From positions 2,418,001-2,482,000 of the forward strand of contig JAQFVV010000180.1 in assembly GCA_028023455.1 (NCBI GenBank): a stretch of DNA of 64,000 nucleotides, read 5' to 3'. Shown here piece after piece: positions 35,697-47,421 of the stretch. Within the stretch, counting starts at the first letter, position 1; every line of letters begins with the position of its first letter. The notes under the pieces were generated by a model, which saw only the letters and a program-made list of their open reading frames with translations, did no database searches and had not been told where the DNA came from. The translations under genes were made by a program, and so were the position numbers. The stretch is from Epiperipatus broadwayi (lineage: Eukaryota; Onychophora; Udeonychophora; Euonychophora; Peripatidae).

Positions 35697-36463
35697 AAAT
35701 TAGTATTGACTGGAAGGTTGCTATTCTTCCACATGCGCCTTACTATTACTTTCAGACAGCCAATAGCTGTTAAAACAGCGGTCTGAGGAACGATCAGGCC
35801 TAGACACATGACAGATTTTTTGACAAGAAAAGAATGATACATTCTTCTCTTTTACTTAATTTTTATATATATAAGCCAGTCTTAAGCATCTTGGCTTGAA
35901 AGCATGAATATATAAGCATATACATTTATTACTCACTGAGTTATTAATTTATGATATTACAGCGCGAAATCTTAGATTTACTACACCGCAATTTTCTAGA
36001 TGTTAATATAAGTTATCAGCAACGTATGCAAATAATATTTTGTTTAAATCGCATGTTGTTATTAAATTAGTAATGACTGGAAGGTATTATTTACATACGT
36101 TGCTGATAACTTATATTAACATCTAGAAAATTGCGGTGTAGTAAATCTAAGATTTCGCGCTGTAATATCATAAATTAATAACTCAGTGAATAATAAATGT
36201 AATATGTTTATATATTCATGCTTTCAAGCCAAGATGCTTAAGACTGGCTTATATATATATAAAAGTTAAGTAAAAGAAAGAGTGTATCATTCTTTTCTTG
36301 TCAAAAAATCTCTGTCATGTGTCTAGGCCTGATCGCTCCTCAGACCGCAGTTTTAACAGCTATTGGCTGTCTGAAAGTAATAGTAAGGTGCATGTGGAAG
36401 AATAGCAACCTTCCAGTCATTACTAATTTAATAACAACATGTGATTTAAACAAAATATTATTC
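35697..36463. repeat. Large near-perfect fold-back (arms about 340 bp)
   Basis: Left arm about 35697-36036, right arm about 36086-36430, loop 36037-36085. The arms are nearly identical, including GC-richer landmarks such as CAGCGCGAAATCTTAG and GTCTAGGCCTGATCG. The loop plus its edge (36031-36085) is itself an inverted copy of the sequence just outside the right arm (36408-36463: TCATTACTAATTTAATAACA and onward). The structure is therefore X-A-X-A'-X' rather than a simple hairpin. A 98-codon frame at 36317-36613 spans the right arm and is not convincing as a gene. Confidence 0.85.
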
Positions 36464-37604
36464 TATAAACTAATTTCTCAGAATTTTGTAATAGTAATGT
36501 TTAATAAAAATAATAAATTTTTCAGGGTTTTAATATTAATAATCTGCATAATCTTACTCCCGTTTCTTTTAACAACAAAAATTTCCACAACTAATATTTC
36601 AAACTTTAACTAAGAATAATTTTATCTGTGTGATAAATATGGCTAGAAAAATTAAATAATGGTTAAATAATGATTTTATCTCAAGGTTAAACTAATCAAC
36701 TATGTTTCTGTATTCTCAGATACAATAATTTAAAAGGGGTTTATGTACATCACCTTGTCCAATAATATTTCATGTATTAGATAGCTTTATTATAACACTG
36801 ATGTATTCAATTCAGTTAAGTTTTATAAGCAAATTTATATTTCAAATGTGATCTTCAATATAGTAAATAAAATGATGATGTTTGTTAAAAAATGACAAAA
36901 ATAAATATTAAAATTAACAATTTATTTATTGCATACGATAAAAATCAGTAACAAGAACAATAATAAAAATTATATGACATATTTTAATAAAAATATTAGT
37001 GTTTATTTCTTAAAACTACTTTGAACTCAGGATCTATCAAGTGTTTCATCATGCATTGTTGGAAGACAATCATATTTATAAGGATGTATCAATCTTTTTT
37101 AAAATAATCCTCAACTTAATATTGGAGGATAGAGATTATTATAATAACATAAGTTATATGCCTTATGAACATTTTAATTGGTTTTTTATATAACACAATC
37201 AATTGTTTATAAACCTTATTTATAAGTAATGGAGAATTTTTTCACTCTATAACATAAGCTAATATTAAATTTTACTGTTATCTTTTATATAATTGGCAAC
37301 ATAATGATTTAATTGTACTTTGTATTGTTGAAGTAACACCCTCTGAATAGTAAAGTCTAACATCGATTGCAGAAAGGAGTCTAAAGGCAAAAATATAAAT
37401 AAACCTGTTGAGGTAAATTATCATTCAAATCAGTGTGTACAGTTATAAAATTAAATAAATTGGTGAACTTAAAAATAAATATATGAAAGAATTGTTGAAT
37501 ATGTATATAATGGTAAATACAATCATATAAATGTGACATTGAAAATTTTGTTAGTTAGTCTAAAGTACACTAGGCAAAAATTGCTAATTTCACAGACTTT
37601 AAGC
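36464..37604. other. A+T-rich DNA without recognised features
   Basis: No gene or structured repeat recognised. Confidence 0.45.
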
Positions 37605-37697
37605 TTATCTCTATATATAAACAATGAGGATTGCCATTTCCTCAACAAGCTTTCTGTTAAATGCTCAGCCAGAGAAAGCATTTAAAATATCTGTCAG

Positions 37698-37769
37698 GAA
37701 CCTCCCCCCCAACCCCTGACCATGGTTTTGTGCTTTGGCACTCCTCAGAGAAGTGCCAGGGTAGGTTCA
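37698..37769 (-). ncRNA. Hammerhead motif, family 2, forward unit
   Basis: Minus strand: outer stem I GAACC/GGTTC, then CTGAGGA (N7 = G, allowed), stem II GTGC/GCAC, AAAA in place of GAAA, palindromic stem III ACCATGGT, and GUC. The G12A change should abolish cleavage. Confidence 0.75.
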
Positions 37770-38487
37770 GACACTAGATCTAAAAATACCAATCCAAAGC
37801 CAGCATTTAACTAAAAGTTATCTATTTAGTGGAAAATCTGATATTTTCAGACACCTACATGTCTTCAAACCCAGCTATCCAACTCAAATAGCTATATGGG
37901 GCTGATAGATCTTCAACCATACCATATATTAGTAGTCTTAGCAATATAACAATGCATAAGACTTAAGGCAAAGACTATAAATAGTCAAAATAAGAGTCAT
38001 AGATCACATGACCCTATTCTCATAAGCTTGTAAGTTATAAACAATGAGGATTGCCCAATTCCTCAATAAGCTTTGTGTTAAATGCTGCCTTAAGTCTTAT
38101 GCAATATTATATTGTTAAGACTAATAATATATGGTATGGCTGAAGATCTATCAATGCTTTCTCTGGCTAAGCATTTAACACAAAGCTTGTTGAGGAATTG
38201 GCAATCCTCATTGTTTATAACTTACAAGCTAATGGAAATAGGGTCATGTGATCTATGACTCTTACTTTGACTATTTATTGTCTCTGCCTTAAGTCTTATG
38301 CAATGTTATATTGCCAAGACTACTAATATATGGTATGGCTGAAGATCTATCAGCCCCATATAGCTATTTGAGTTGGATAGCTGGGTTTGAAGACATATAG
38401 GTGTCTGAAATTTTCAGATTTTCCACTCAATAGATAACATTTAGTTAAATGCTGGCTTTGGGTTGGTATTTTTAGATCTAGGGTCTA

Positions 38488-38558
38488 AACCTACCCTGGC
38501 ACCTCTCTGAGGAGTGCCAAAGCACAAAACCATGGTCAGGGTTTTTTTGGGGGGGTTC
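38488..38558 (+). ncRNA. Hammerhead motif, family 2, inverted unit 1
   Basis: CCTCT, CTGAGGA, stem II GTGCCAAAGCAC, AAAA (G12A), CCATGG, GUC, AGGG. Same G12A state as the forward unit. Confidence 0.75.
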
Positions 38559-38918
38559 TGACAGAGATATTTTAAATGCCTTCTCTAGCTAAGCATTTAA
38601 CACAAAGCTTGTTGAGGAATTGGCAATCCTCATTGTTTATAACTTTCAAGCTTATGAGAATAGGGTCATGTGATTTATGACTCTTATTTTGACTATTTAT
38701 AGTCTCTGCCTTAAGTTGTATGTAATGTTATATTGCTAAGACTACTAATATATGATATGGCTGAAGATCTATCTGCTCCATATAGCTCTTTGAGTTGGAT
38801 CGCTGGCTTGGAAGACATGTAGGTATCAGAAAATTTCAGATTTTTGACTCAATAGATAACTTTTAGTTAAATGCTGGCTTTGGGTTGGTATTTTTAGATC
38901 TAATGTCTGAACCTATCC

Positions 38919-38980
38919 TGGCACCTCTCTGATGCATGCCAAAGCATGAAACCATGGTCAGGGGTTTGAGGGCGGGGTTC
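38919..38980 (+). ncRNA. Hammerhead motif, family 2, inverted unit 2
   Basis: GAACC ... CCTCT, CTGATGC (A9 changed to C), stem II ATGC/GCAT, intact GAAA, stem III CCATGG, GUC at 38957-38959, AGGGG and GGTTC. Stem I pairs CCTCT with AGGGG and GAACC with GGTTC. With the other units it yields a consensus with every conserved core base. Confidence 0.8.
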
Positions 38981-39326
38981 CTGACAGAGATATTTTAACT
39001 GCTTTCTTTGGCTAAGCATTTAACACAAAACTTGTGAAGAATTGACAATCCTCATTGTTTATAACTTACAAGCTTATGAGAATAGGGTCATGTGATCTAT
39101 GACTCTTATTTTGACTATTTATTATCTCTATACATATTTGTATATATTTATTCACAATATATTTAAATACTACTATACTAAGCAAATCATACTCCCACAT
39201 CAGCACATTAAGAAAATGAATTAATTTCTCATTGGTTTCCATTTTATATAAAAGAGATTGGCTAAACATACTTAAGGCAATAGCATGAAAATCAATCAAA
39301 TGATCTTATTGTTTACATTAATCTAA

Positions 39327-39545
39327 TATATATACTGTAGCCCTTGAGTTTGCCCAAGGCTCCATTAAATTTAGAATTAGTTAAGTAAGACAATGTTTAG
39401 TAAACATTTCCCCTATAGTTTGTACTTTTTTCTTCAATAGACAAACTCTCTAGCCAATGCTAGGTTTGAACCCATATCCTTAGGGATTGCGTACATTTTA
39501 CTTGGTAGGCAATCTAAACATTTTGTTATAAAAGATTTCTAGGCA
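39327..39545 (-). mobile_element. SINE-like element (tRNA-type B box)
   Basis: On the minus strand GGGTTCAAACC (near 39458-39470) resembles a pol III B box, with a weak A-box-like GATTGCCTACC about 50 bases upstream. A non-tRNA body follows, ending in CTACAGTATATATA, a short microsatellite tail. The 11-base B box reads similarly on both strands, so polarity rests on the tail. Moderate confidence only. Confidence 0.45.
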
Positions 39546-41092
39546 AAAATTGTTTTATTTAGTATTGATTCATAGGACAATTTAATAGCCAGAGATATAT
39601 TTATACATCATTTTAATAGTTGGAGATTGTAAAGAAGGGAGGGGGATCTGTGATTTATAAAACAACTTTAGAGAGTGAAACTAGATAGTCATAGTTTTAC
39701 AATGACAGGTTAAAACTCAATAGTTCATAAAATTAAATTGTAAAAAAAAAAATCAAGGCCTAAAATATTAAACAATTGGTTTATGTATGTATTTGGTTTA
39801 GTTGTAGATTTTAGTTGTAAGGTTCATGATTAAATAATAATTATTCTGTGTCATCTCATGGTAAACTCCTTTAAAGAAGAAGTAATTTGTTTTAATAGTT
39901 TATTCATAGCAGCCAAAATTTTGGTCAAGATTCTGGGTTTGAAGTTGCGTTGCTATACATTTTTTATCATTATTAAAGAAATAAGAAAAAACAGAAGGGG
40001 GGAGAGTTTTTTTTCATTTGTTCTTTGGGGAGATTCCCATGAACAGAAAATTACTAAAGTAAATCACTAAAGTAAATCAAGTGATATCTATGACACAGAA
40101 ATTTAAGTTTAGAAATAATGGGGGTCATCCATTGGAATGCTGACATGAATTTGGCAGGTGGTCAGTCTTTCAAGAGGGCATAAGTTTAAAATAAAAAGAA
40201 AGGAAAAAAACAATAGGCAATTAATCAAGGAAACCACTGACCAGATGTAAATATTTTGGAAGGGTTATTGGCAGGTCATTGTTTAGGGGAGGGGGAAAAT
40301 GCAGGAAGTGAATATATGATCTCACTCTTTTGTTGGGGTGCAAATCTCTTTTGGCTGATCTCTTTTTGCTATCTCTCTTTTTGCAGTCTGTCATCATCGG
40401 TTATAGAGAAGCCTCGTAAAGTTAAAGAAAAAATTTAAAAAAAAAAAAGAAAGAAAAGAAATCATTTATTGGTAGTTATTCTGTCTGTCTCTTGAATGTC
40501 AAACTTAGCCAAAGTTAATGATATAAGTAGAAAAATGACTCTCGAGTAAGTTTAAATTAGGTGCACATCATTCTCTCTGAAATTAATCAATGTTATGATT
40601 TGTCTTGCATTAATTTATCAGGAATCAGCAAGTAGTAAAATTTAAACTACAGAAAACAACAAAAAAAATGATTTTGATTTTGCATATAAAGCATCAAATC
40701 TGAACACTATAATCTCATATAAAGCATCAAATCTGAATACTAAGTGAACTGAAAAATACATCAAGAAGTGGACTTATATATTCAAAAATTAAAAACAAGT
40801 TCTGTTCAGCTGTAATCCCAGAAACCAAAATGAGAAAATCTTATCAGTGGCGTGAAAACTTTGTACATTTTGGTGACTCTTTTCACATAAAGTCATGTAT
40901 GCACATGAACAAATCAAAACAGAAAAAAATGGAAACCAAAAATCTGAAGAATAATCCTGGAGGACTATTTAAGTATATTTTTATTATTTGTTATTTATTT
41001 TGAAGATTTAATCTGAAAAAAAAAAAAAAGAAAATTTTTTTTTTTTATCATATATATCCATTTAAAGTTAATCCATGTTAGAATTATTATTA
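39546..41092. other. Non-coding DNA with an A-rich tract
   Basis: The part 39600-40440 is less A+T-rich than its surroundings and ends in an A-rich run (about 40423-40463). This could mark the 3' end of an old retroposed sequence, but no poly(A) signal or target duplication is convincing. A 20-base phrase (ATATAAAGCATCAAATCTGA) is repeated near 40684 and 40719. No gene recognised. Confidence 0.4.
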
Positions 41093-41149
41093 TTATTTTG
41101 GGGGTAGATGAGGTAATATCAAATCATTATGTATGTGCCTGTTAAATGC

Positions 41150-41293
<144 letters not shown>

Positions 41294-41343
41294 CATTTAG
41301 AGGTATATTAAATCATTCTGTATATGCTTGTTTTAAATGCTTT

Positions 41344-43130
41344 ACATTTTTTTAATGAAAAGAGTGAGAGATATTTATTGTTAAGGAAAATGTTTTTGGA
41401 TCAGATTAGGAATTCTTATCAAATGCTTAGACCTAGTGCTATATTATCTGAAGGTTGGGTGAATGTTGGGCTAAAACATCATCATTATGGTATAAACATG
41501 CAGAGATAGTTTTGGAAAATTTAATGCACATTTCTTATTACTATTATCATAAAGTTAAAGCTAGATACAAGCTAATTAAGGTTTGGAAAAATTGTTGGTT
41601 AATGTTCGGGTGTACTATTCCGCAAGAGGAATGTAGATGTGAGTTTTACTTGTACAAATTGATGTTAGACCTGTATATATGTGGATGGACAAAGAGTCAC
41701 CACCAAGCTAGTGAAGTCATAGTAAGATATCTATTCCATATTTATAAAGTATTTAAACACAGTGGAAAAGTTTTCCCACTTGGTTACTTTCTACACCATA
41801 AGATGATTTCTTTATTGATGGCCAGAGGGTAAAAGGTATACCTAAGTCTCTTCATATGACTAGCGATAAAAATCCTAGCATACCTCAACCTTAGTGAAAA
41901 TGTTTTCTCTTGTTTGGGTCACTGCCTGCCTCATATTAATGTTGATATTCCTTACGGGTGTATAAATTACAGTTATTGTTAAGTGTTATTTATAAATATT
42001 GGTTACAGTGTCGCAAACTCAATTTGATGTCAGGATGAGTGCAGATAGTGTGTGTGTGATTGGTATACTTGAACATTATTTTGTTGATATATTTCAATAG
42101 ATCAATAAGAGCCAAGAATGCTAACGTAAATGAATATTAAATTTAAGGGTTAAATAAAACCTACGAATATTGTAAGCAATGCGTACATAAAATTATCTAA
42201 TATAAATATCCACAGCCAGCTGAAAAGTTTGCTGGAAAGGTAATATTACTGAAATATTATTATTGTCATAAGAACATGAATATAGAGTGTATGCATGTGT
42301 GATAATGATTGAGCTATATACCGATTTGTTGACATTTGAAAAATAACTAAAATTAACTTAGTCCCACCATACATAAAATATCTCTATTGTAAAACATGAG
42401 GGTGACGGAATATTAGATTAAAATAATTAAATAAAATTTTTAAATTTTATTATTGGAAGAGTTATCTTTAGCAACAGATCACTAACTAAAAGCATTAAAC
42501 ACTGGGGGGAGAAATTTAATGTTCACTATGTCCGAGATAAAAATAAGAACAAAATATAATATATGTGAAGGTAACTATTATCTTTATCTGTCTGTTATTA
42601 GTATTATTCCATGACAATCGTGATTTCCTAATAATTAAAAGTTAATATTTATATTTTAAAACCACTTAACATCATTTTTGATTTAGGGATATTTATTCAT
42701 TTTTTATATCATAATACAGTTGTAGAACAAGGGAAAGCCATGTCAATCATCAAGTGAATGTACATATTATGTTATTGAGTTATAATATGTTAATAAAATT
42801 TGTTATTTTGTTTTAAATAAAAATTTGCATAGGTCTCAATGTTTTGTGGGTTATTACAATCTAGATATCTCAAATCCAATCATACATCAATACATTATTA
42901 TTAATATTTGAAGCATCATGTTCGTAAATAATATCCGGTAAAATTTATTTAAATGGTTCATTTTCCGAGCTTATGACGTACGACAGTACTCAAGATAACC
43001 AATGCTCCAAAAATAATTCAATATAGTTGAAATATAGTTTATGAATAGGGATGGTTATTGGGTGATAGTGGATGCAGTGGGTGGGCATAAAATCCTTTTC
43101 CTATCCATTGTATTCAAACACCTACTTAGA
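41344..43130. other. Non-coding DNA, no feature assigned
   Basis: One 125-codon plus-strand frame (41455-41832) has no family resemblance, no intron or promoter context and only modest length for this base composition; I do not call it a gene. The rest is A+T-rich with no structure recognised. Confidence 0.4.
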
Positions 43131-43216
43131 TGCACTTCCTTATGATTTTACTTTAATTATCAAAGTGTTTGACGCACTTCTTTATGATTTTACTTTAATT
43201 ATGAAAGTGTTTATAA
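43131..43216. repeat. Two tandem 42-bp repeats
   Basis: GCACTTCCTTATGATTTTAC and GCACTTCTTTATGATTTTAC start adjacent copies that both end in AAAGTGTTT. Few differences, so recent or conserved. Confidence 0.85.
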
Positions 43217-43917
43217 TGTTATTTCTAAAAGATTTAATGCAAACTTAAATTATTCAGCTTTAATGTAAATAGACATTGACTACATAAAAGACAGCCAAGA
43301 TCAACCTTGGAGGTGATCACAAGATGGGTGTGTAACACCAATAATCCATAGCAGCTTGTTCGACTTCCACACCTTATTGTTTTGAAACCCTGAGAAGAGA
43401 TTGTAATGGAGAAATGAGCTAACACAATAAAAAAATTTAATAATAAAAGAGAGTAGTGCAATAGACCTATGAATGTGAGGATGATGGAGGGATGGATCAG
43501 GAGGGTGGAGATGGACATAGAACTATTTGTAATCTGAAACAAAATTTAATTGTGATATTAATGATAGTGAATGGGGAGTGTGCTGAGAATATAAATGGTA
43601 ATGGGAGTAGAGTTTAAAGTTTCTTCTCTTTAATAACCATGAACTTCCAAGAGTATTAATATTATTATTTTTAATGCATTCCCAGTGTTCTCTTAATCGA
43701 TTGATTATTTATTAACCCATTCATTAAATATCATTGTTGAAATTTATTAATAAGTTATTGAAATGAGGTTTAATCTCAATATTCTCATTGAAGTTGAAAT
43801 TTGGTGCCCTGGAAAATATGATTATGGATGTTCTATTCCATTATCATCATCCCAGTAGGTTTTAGAAATAATGTTAGCTGGGAATGATGAAGTATCTATC
43901 AATCTATCCTTAAAACA

Positions 43918-44070
43918 TTACAATTGGCATGCAACATGGCCACAAGTGTCTAAGTGCCAGATAAGAAGTTTACAATTGAGGCATAGCTTGGTCGCCCGAG
44001 CTGAAATAAATAAATGTTACAATTGGCTCGAAACGTGGTCATCCGAATGGTTACAATTGGTGCCGCAATG
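43918..44070 (+). repeat. Four diverged copies of a primer-binding-site-like box
   Basis: TTACAATTG starts four short blocks at about 43918, 43971, 44016 and 44053; two continue TTGGCTCGAAACGTGG and TTGGTGCCGCAATG. Such TGG-NNCGAAA sequences resemble the junction of an LTR and the primer-binding site of LTR retrotransposons. No LTR was recognised next to them, so this may be a satellite grown from such a junction. Confidence 0.5.
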
Positions 44071-44784
44071 AAAGGGCCTGATAATGATCTGTGGATGATG
44101 AAGCTATAAAGAGTAAGAGTGAATTAGTTTAAAGTCATATAGATTTAAATTATTATAATATATATATAAATGAAAATAAAAGATTGATATTTTACGTGTA
44201 TGTATATATGTATATGTTTTAGGTATTGCTATCTCATGAAATCCATAATTCTTATTTGCATTTTGTCTACCACTTATGGATATCAAGGTAAGATCTTTTT
44301 GTGAATGTTAGCAATATTATCCTCTTTGTTGAATAACCACACAAATAAATAATGACTATTTACATATGCAATCTTTCATTTTTTATAAAGACAATTAATA
44401 TAAATCATTAGTACTAAAGATTATAACCTATGCGTTCAATAAATGTATAAACATCTTTTCAATATGGTTATTAATTAAAATTTATATGGTAGAAATGACA
44501 TTTTTTACTTTAACACTCTGTGAGTCATAAATGTGATAAAATGTTTTTACATGTCTTTACCTCATACAATTTTATAATTAAAAGTATTGACAAAAGATAT
44601 ATTGACATCACATGTGATTTTAGTGAGAAATTGTCAGGTATATTATCCATATGAAACGCTAAAATTGCATCTGTAAAAAAAATTGTATTTTTTTATTGTC
44701 AAAAAATATAAATATTCTCATTGTTATAATGGTTGAAAAAATAATTGATTTTTAGTATTAATAATGCTGAATAACTCACACACA
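44071..44784. other. A+T-rich DNA without recognised features
   Basis: No coding or RNA signal recognised. Confidence 0.45.
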
Positions 44785-44902
44785 TATATACTAAAGTTAA
44801 TGTAAATAGAAGTGACTTGAATTCAGACTATCTAATACTATACAGTTATGCATTCCATCTTATACAACTGGCATGCATGACAATATACATGTGGAAAAAA
44901 AA

Positions 44903-44955
44903 GATCTCCAATATATGTTTTTATGCTAAACTAGCACTCATCAGTGGGACCAGAT
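44903..44955 (-). ncRNA. Hammerhead motif, family 5, copy a
   Basis: Minus strand: CCA, CTGATGA, stem II GTGCTA/TAGCAT (six pairs), AAAAAC where GAAA is expected, an A/T stem III and TTGGAGATC. The second box is mutated. Confidence 0.7.
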
Positions 44956-45344
44956 TATTATCTCCTTCACATACATAAAATCAGTGCTCAGTTTACATTA
45001 AGATAGCAAATTTTCAAACTTTAATAGCCAACATCAATCTTCTTCACCCTCTAACCCTTCAGCCATCTATATCATTGAAAATTCAGTAATTAAGCACTCA
45101 AAGTCCTTTTTAGTGCCAATATTATTGTCATATCCATGTTGACTTTAAATCACTTTGATCTCTTACATATAGGACCTTAATATGTCCATTTACATACACA
45201 AAATAAGAATGCATAGGATGTTAACTGAATATGTAATATTCAAATACAAGAATATTATCTATACTAAACTTAATATAAATTTGAATTCAGACTTTCAAGC
45301 ACCTTACAGTGATGCAATACATGCCCACATGTGAAATAAATAAA

Positions 45345-45400
45345 TCATTTTCAATATAAATATTTCATGCTGAATTAGTACTCATCAGTTAGTCCGGATT
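45345..45400 (-). ncRNA. Hammerhead motif, family 5, copy b
   Basis: CTGATGA, stem II with GTACT/AGCAT-like pairing, intact GAAA, stem III TAT/ATA and an AUA cleavage triplet before TTGA. Core boxes intact; stem I is weak (ACTAA with TTGAA). Confidence 0.7.
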
Positions 45401-45814
45401 ACCATCTCTCACACATATATATGATCAGTGCTCAGTTTATATTAAGATAGAAAATCTTCAAACTTTACTGAACAAGCTTCAATCTTCTCTACCCTCTGGA
45501 TATTCAGACATTCACATCATTGAAATTCTGATGATTGAACACTCAAAGCCCTTTTTGGTGCCAATATTATTGTCTTAGTATTTAAATTGATATATTTAGA
45601 TCCTATATGTGAGTGGTCAAAGAGACTTAAAGACAACCTAAGTGTGACAATAATATTGGCCTCATCAAGGGCTTTGAAAGTTCAATCATCAGATTTTCAA
45701 TGATACAGATGGCTGAAGAGTTGGAAAGCGGAGAAGCTTGTCCATTAAAGTTTGAAGATTGGTTATCATAATATAAACTGAACACTGATTGTATATATGT
45801 TTGGGAGATGGTGA

Positions 45815-45874
45815 TATAAATCAACTGATGGGTGCTGGTTCAGGACATTATATATATATATATATTGGAGATCA
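45815..45874 (+). ncRNA. Hammerhead motif, family 5, inverted copy (decayed)
   Basis: CAACTGATGGGTGCTGGTTC, then a long TA run replacing stem III, then TTGGAGATC. The TA run (45849-45865) has expanded; GAAA is lost. Confidence 0.65.
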
Positions 45875-46345
45875 TTTACTTTTTTCACATGTGTATGAAG
45901 TGCATAGCTGTAGGGTGTTTGAATGTCTGATGTCAAGTACCTTTTAATTACATTATGTTTACTATAATATTACATATTCAGCCTGTATTCTTCCCATCTT
46001 TCTTTTGTGTATTTAAATATACATAGTAAGTTCATATATGTGAAGTATCAGAGTAACTTAATGTCAACATGGGTATGACAAAATATTGGCATCAACAAAG
46101 GATTTGAGTGTTCAGTCATCAAATTTTTTATGATATGGTTGGCTAAAGAGTAGGAGGGCAGAGAAGATTGAAAGTTTGTCTATTAAAGTTTGAAGATTTG
46201 CTGTCACAATATAAACTGAGCATTGATGATATATATGAGTGGGAGATGGTGATTTTGGACCAACTGATAAGTGCTAGTGCATAGCTGTATTGGATTTAAA
46301 AGTCTGACTTCACATTCCTTCTAATTAAATATATATATAGTTGTA

Positions 46346-47421
46346 TGTATGGAAGTTTGTAATACAATCATTGTTAAATTCTTGATTTTATTTTTTATTT
46401 GTTTCTTTTATTATTATAAGTGATTGCAATATAAAATGGATATGCACAACACAAAATCATAGCAGTTGTAAAGTTAAATTTAAAGAAAAATAGTTATAGC
46501 TTCCATAATTTACAGTTTAACTTGTATAAAAAAAACTGGATTACAACAAGAGTATATTTTATAAACAAAATGCTTTTGTACTGACATTATCAATTTGGAT
46601 AAGTAAAATAGTTTCCCTTTAGACCTAATATATCACTGTTTATATTAAACTACTTATATCAAATATGATTATGGCATAGCTAATATTAACATAATAACAT
46701 TTTGACTAATTGATAATTTGTTATAAACATTATTACATTAATTTGAAAACAATATTTTCAAAACAATCATTGAATAATATATATTCCTATTGAGTAATAT
46801 AATAATATAGAATGTTTACTGTTTATAATTCCAAGATCTGGATAGCAGGTTAATAAAAATTTTTTTTAGTCCAAAATCATTGTATATATATATGTATACA
46901 TAAATAATAAAAAAAAAGAGTTGTTATAATTTAAAACTTATTTAACCTCATGGGGATAGCCAATTTATAATAACTGATAGTTTATTACAACACCAAAAGG
47001 CAAACGTTAGCTTTTTATACTTGGATATAATTTTATTTCAATTATTTATTGCAGTAAAGAAGCATGAAAATATTTAATTCAACATATAATACTCTGGAAA
47101 AATGTATTATTTTCAGAATGTCAAGAGAGATGTTATTTTTCCACATTTTCACTTCAATAAAAATTATTTTTCTGAGTTTAAATTCATTTAATAACTTAGG
47201 CTCGATGTGAAAAGGATTTTCTTTTACATTAACAATAAACTATAATAAGCTATTATACATTTATGGAAAAACTTTTTATAGCCTCTGCAGGATTGTCAAT
47301 TAATAATAATTGATAGTTTCCTATCAACATCAAAAGTTATGTTTGTTAACATGAATATATTATTGTGAGTTATATTATTTATTATTACAATCCATTAAAA
47401 TATTTAATTCAATATATGTAT
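46346..47421. repeat. A+T-rich DNA with two diverged ~320-bp tandem copies
   Basis: Blocks near 46920-47100 and 47235-47420 share, in order, TATAATAA-type, TGATAGTTT, CAACA(C/T)CAAAAG and AAAATATTTAATTCAA phrases, so this looks like an old tandem duplication. No gene recognised. Confidence 0.5.

Larger units (their letters stand above)
37616..39121. mobile_element. Palindromic hammerhead element, family 2
   Basis: A 1506-bp element between perfect 11-bp direct repeats TTATCTCTATA (37605-37615 and 39122-39132). One forward unit of about 425 bp (37616-38040) is followed by a short rearranged junction (about 38041-38217), then two full inverted units (38218-38642 and 38643-39065) and a partial one up to 39121. 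Each unit carries CCAGCTATCCAACT, AGCTATATGGGGCTGATAG, a TCTGAAATTTTCAGA-type palindrome and a hammerhead. The same family forms the tandem array at 55588-57026. No coding capacity. Confidence 0.88.
44785..46345. mobile_element. Palindromic hammerhead element, family 5
   Basis: Nearly two forward units of about 465 bp (44785-45250 and 45251 to about 45610) are joined to an inverted stretch of about the same length (about 45611-46345). The unit includes TTGAATTCAGAC, CACATGTG, GCCAATATTATTGTC and CAGTGCTCAGTTTA boxes. Hammerhead motifs lie at 44903-44955 and 45345-45400 (minus) and 45815-45874 (plus), with a truncated one near 46250-46295. Ends are estimated from where unit similarity stops; the flanks are TA-rich and I could not fix a target duplication. 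Unit sequence is unrelated by eye to families 2-4, yet the layout is the same. Confidence 0.78.

Noticed and set aside
36317-36613. 98-codon frame across the right arm of the fold-back
   Set aside because: The mirrored arm does not conserve it as a protein, and half of it lies in the repeat.
37616-39121. Possible CRISPR-like or bacterial repeat array
   Set aside because: Units are about 425 bp, without short repeats and unique spacers; the context is eukaryotic.
41455-41832. 125-codon plus-strand reading frame
   Set aside because: No motif, family resemblance, promoter or splice context seen; length is compatible with chance.
43234-43542. 102-codon minus-strand frame, hydrophobic start
   Set aside because: Hydrophobic residues are expected from A/T-rich codons; no recognised family or regulatory context.
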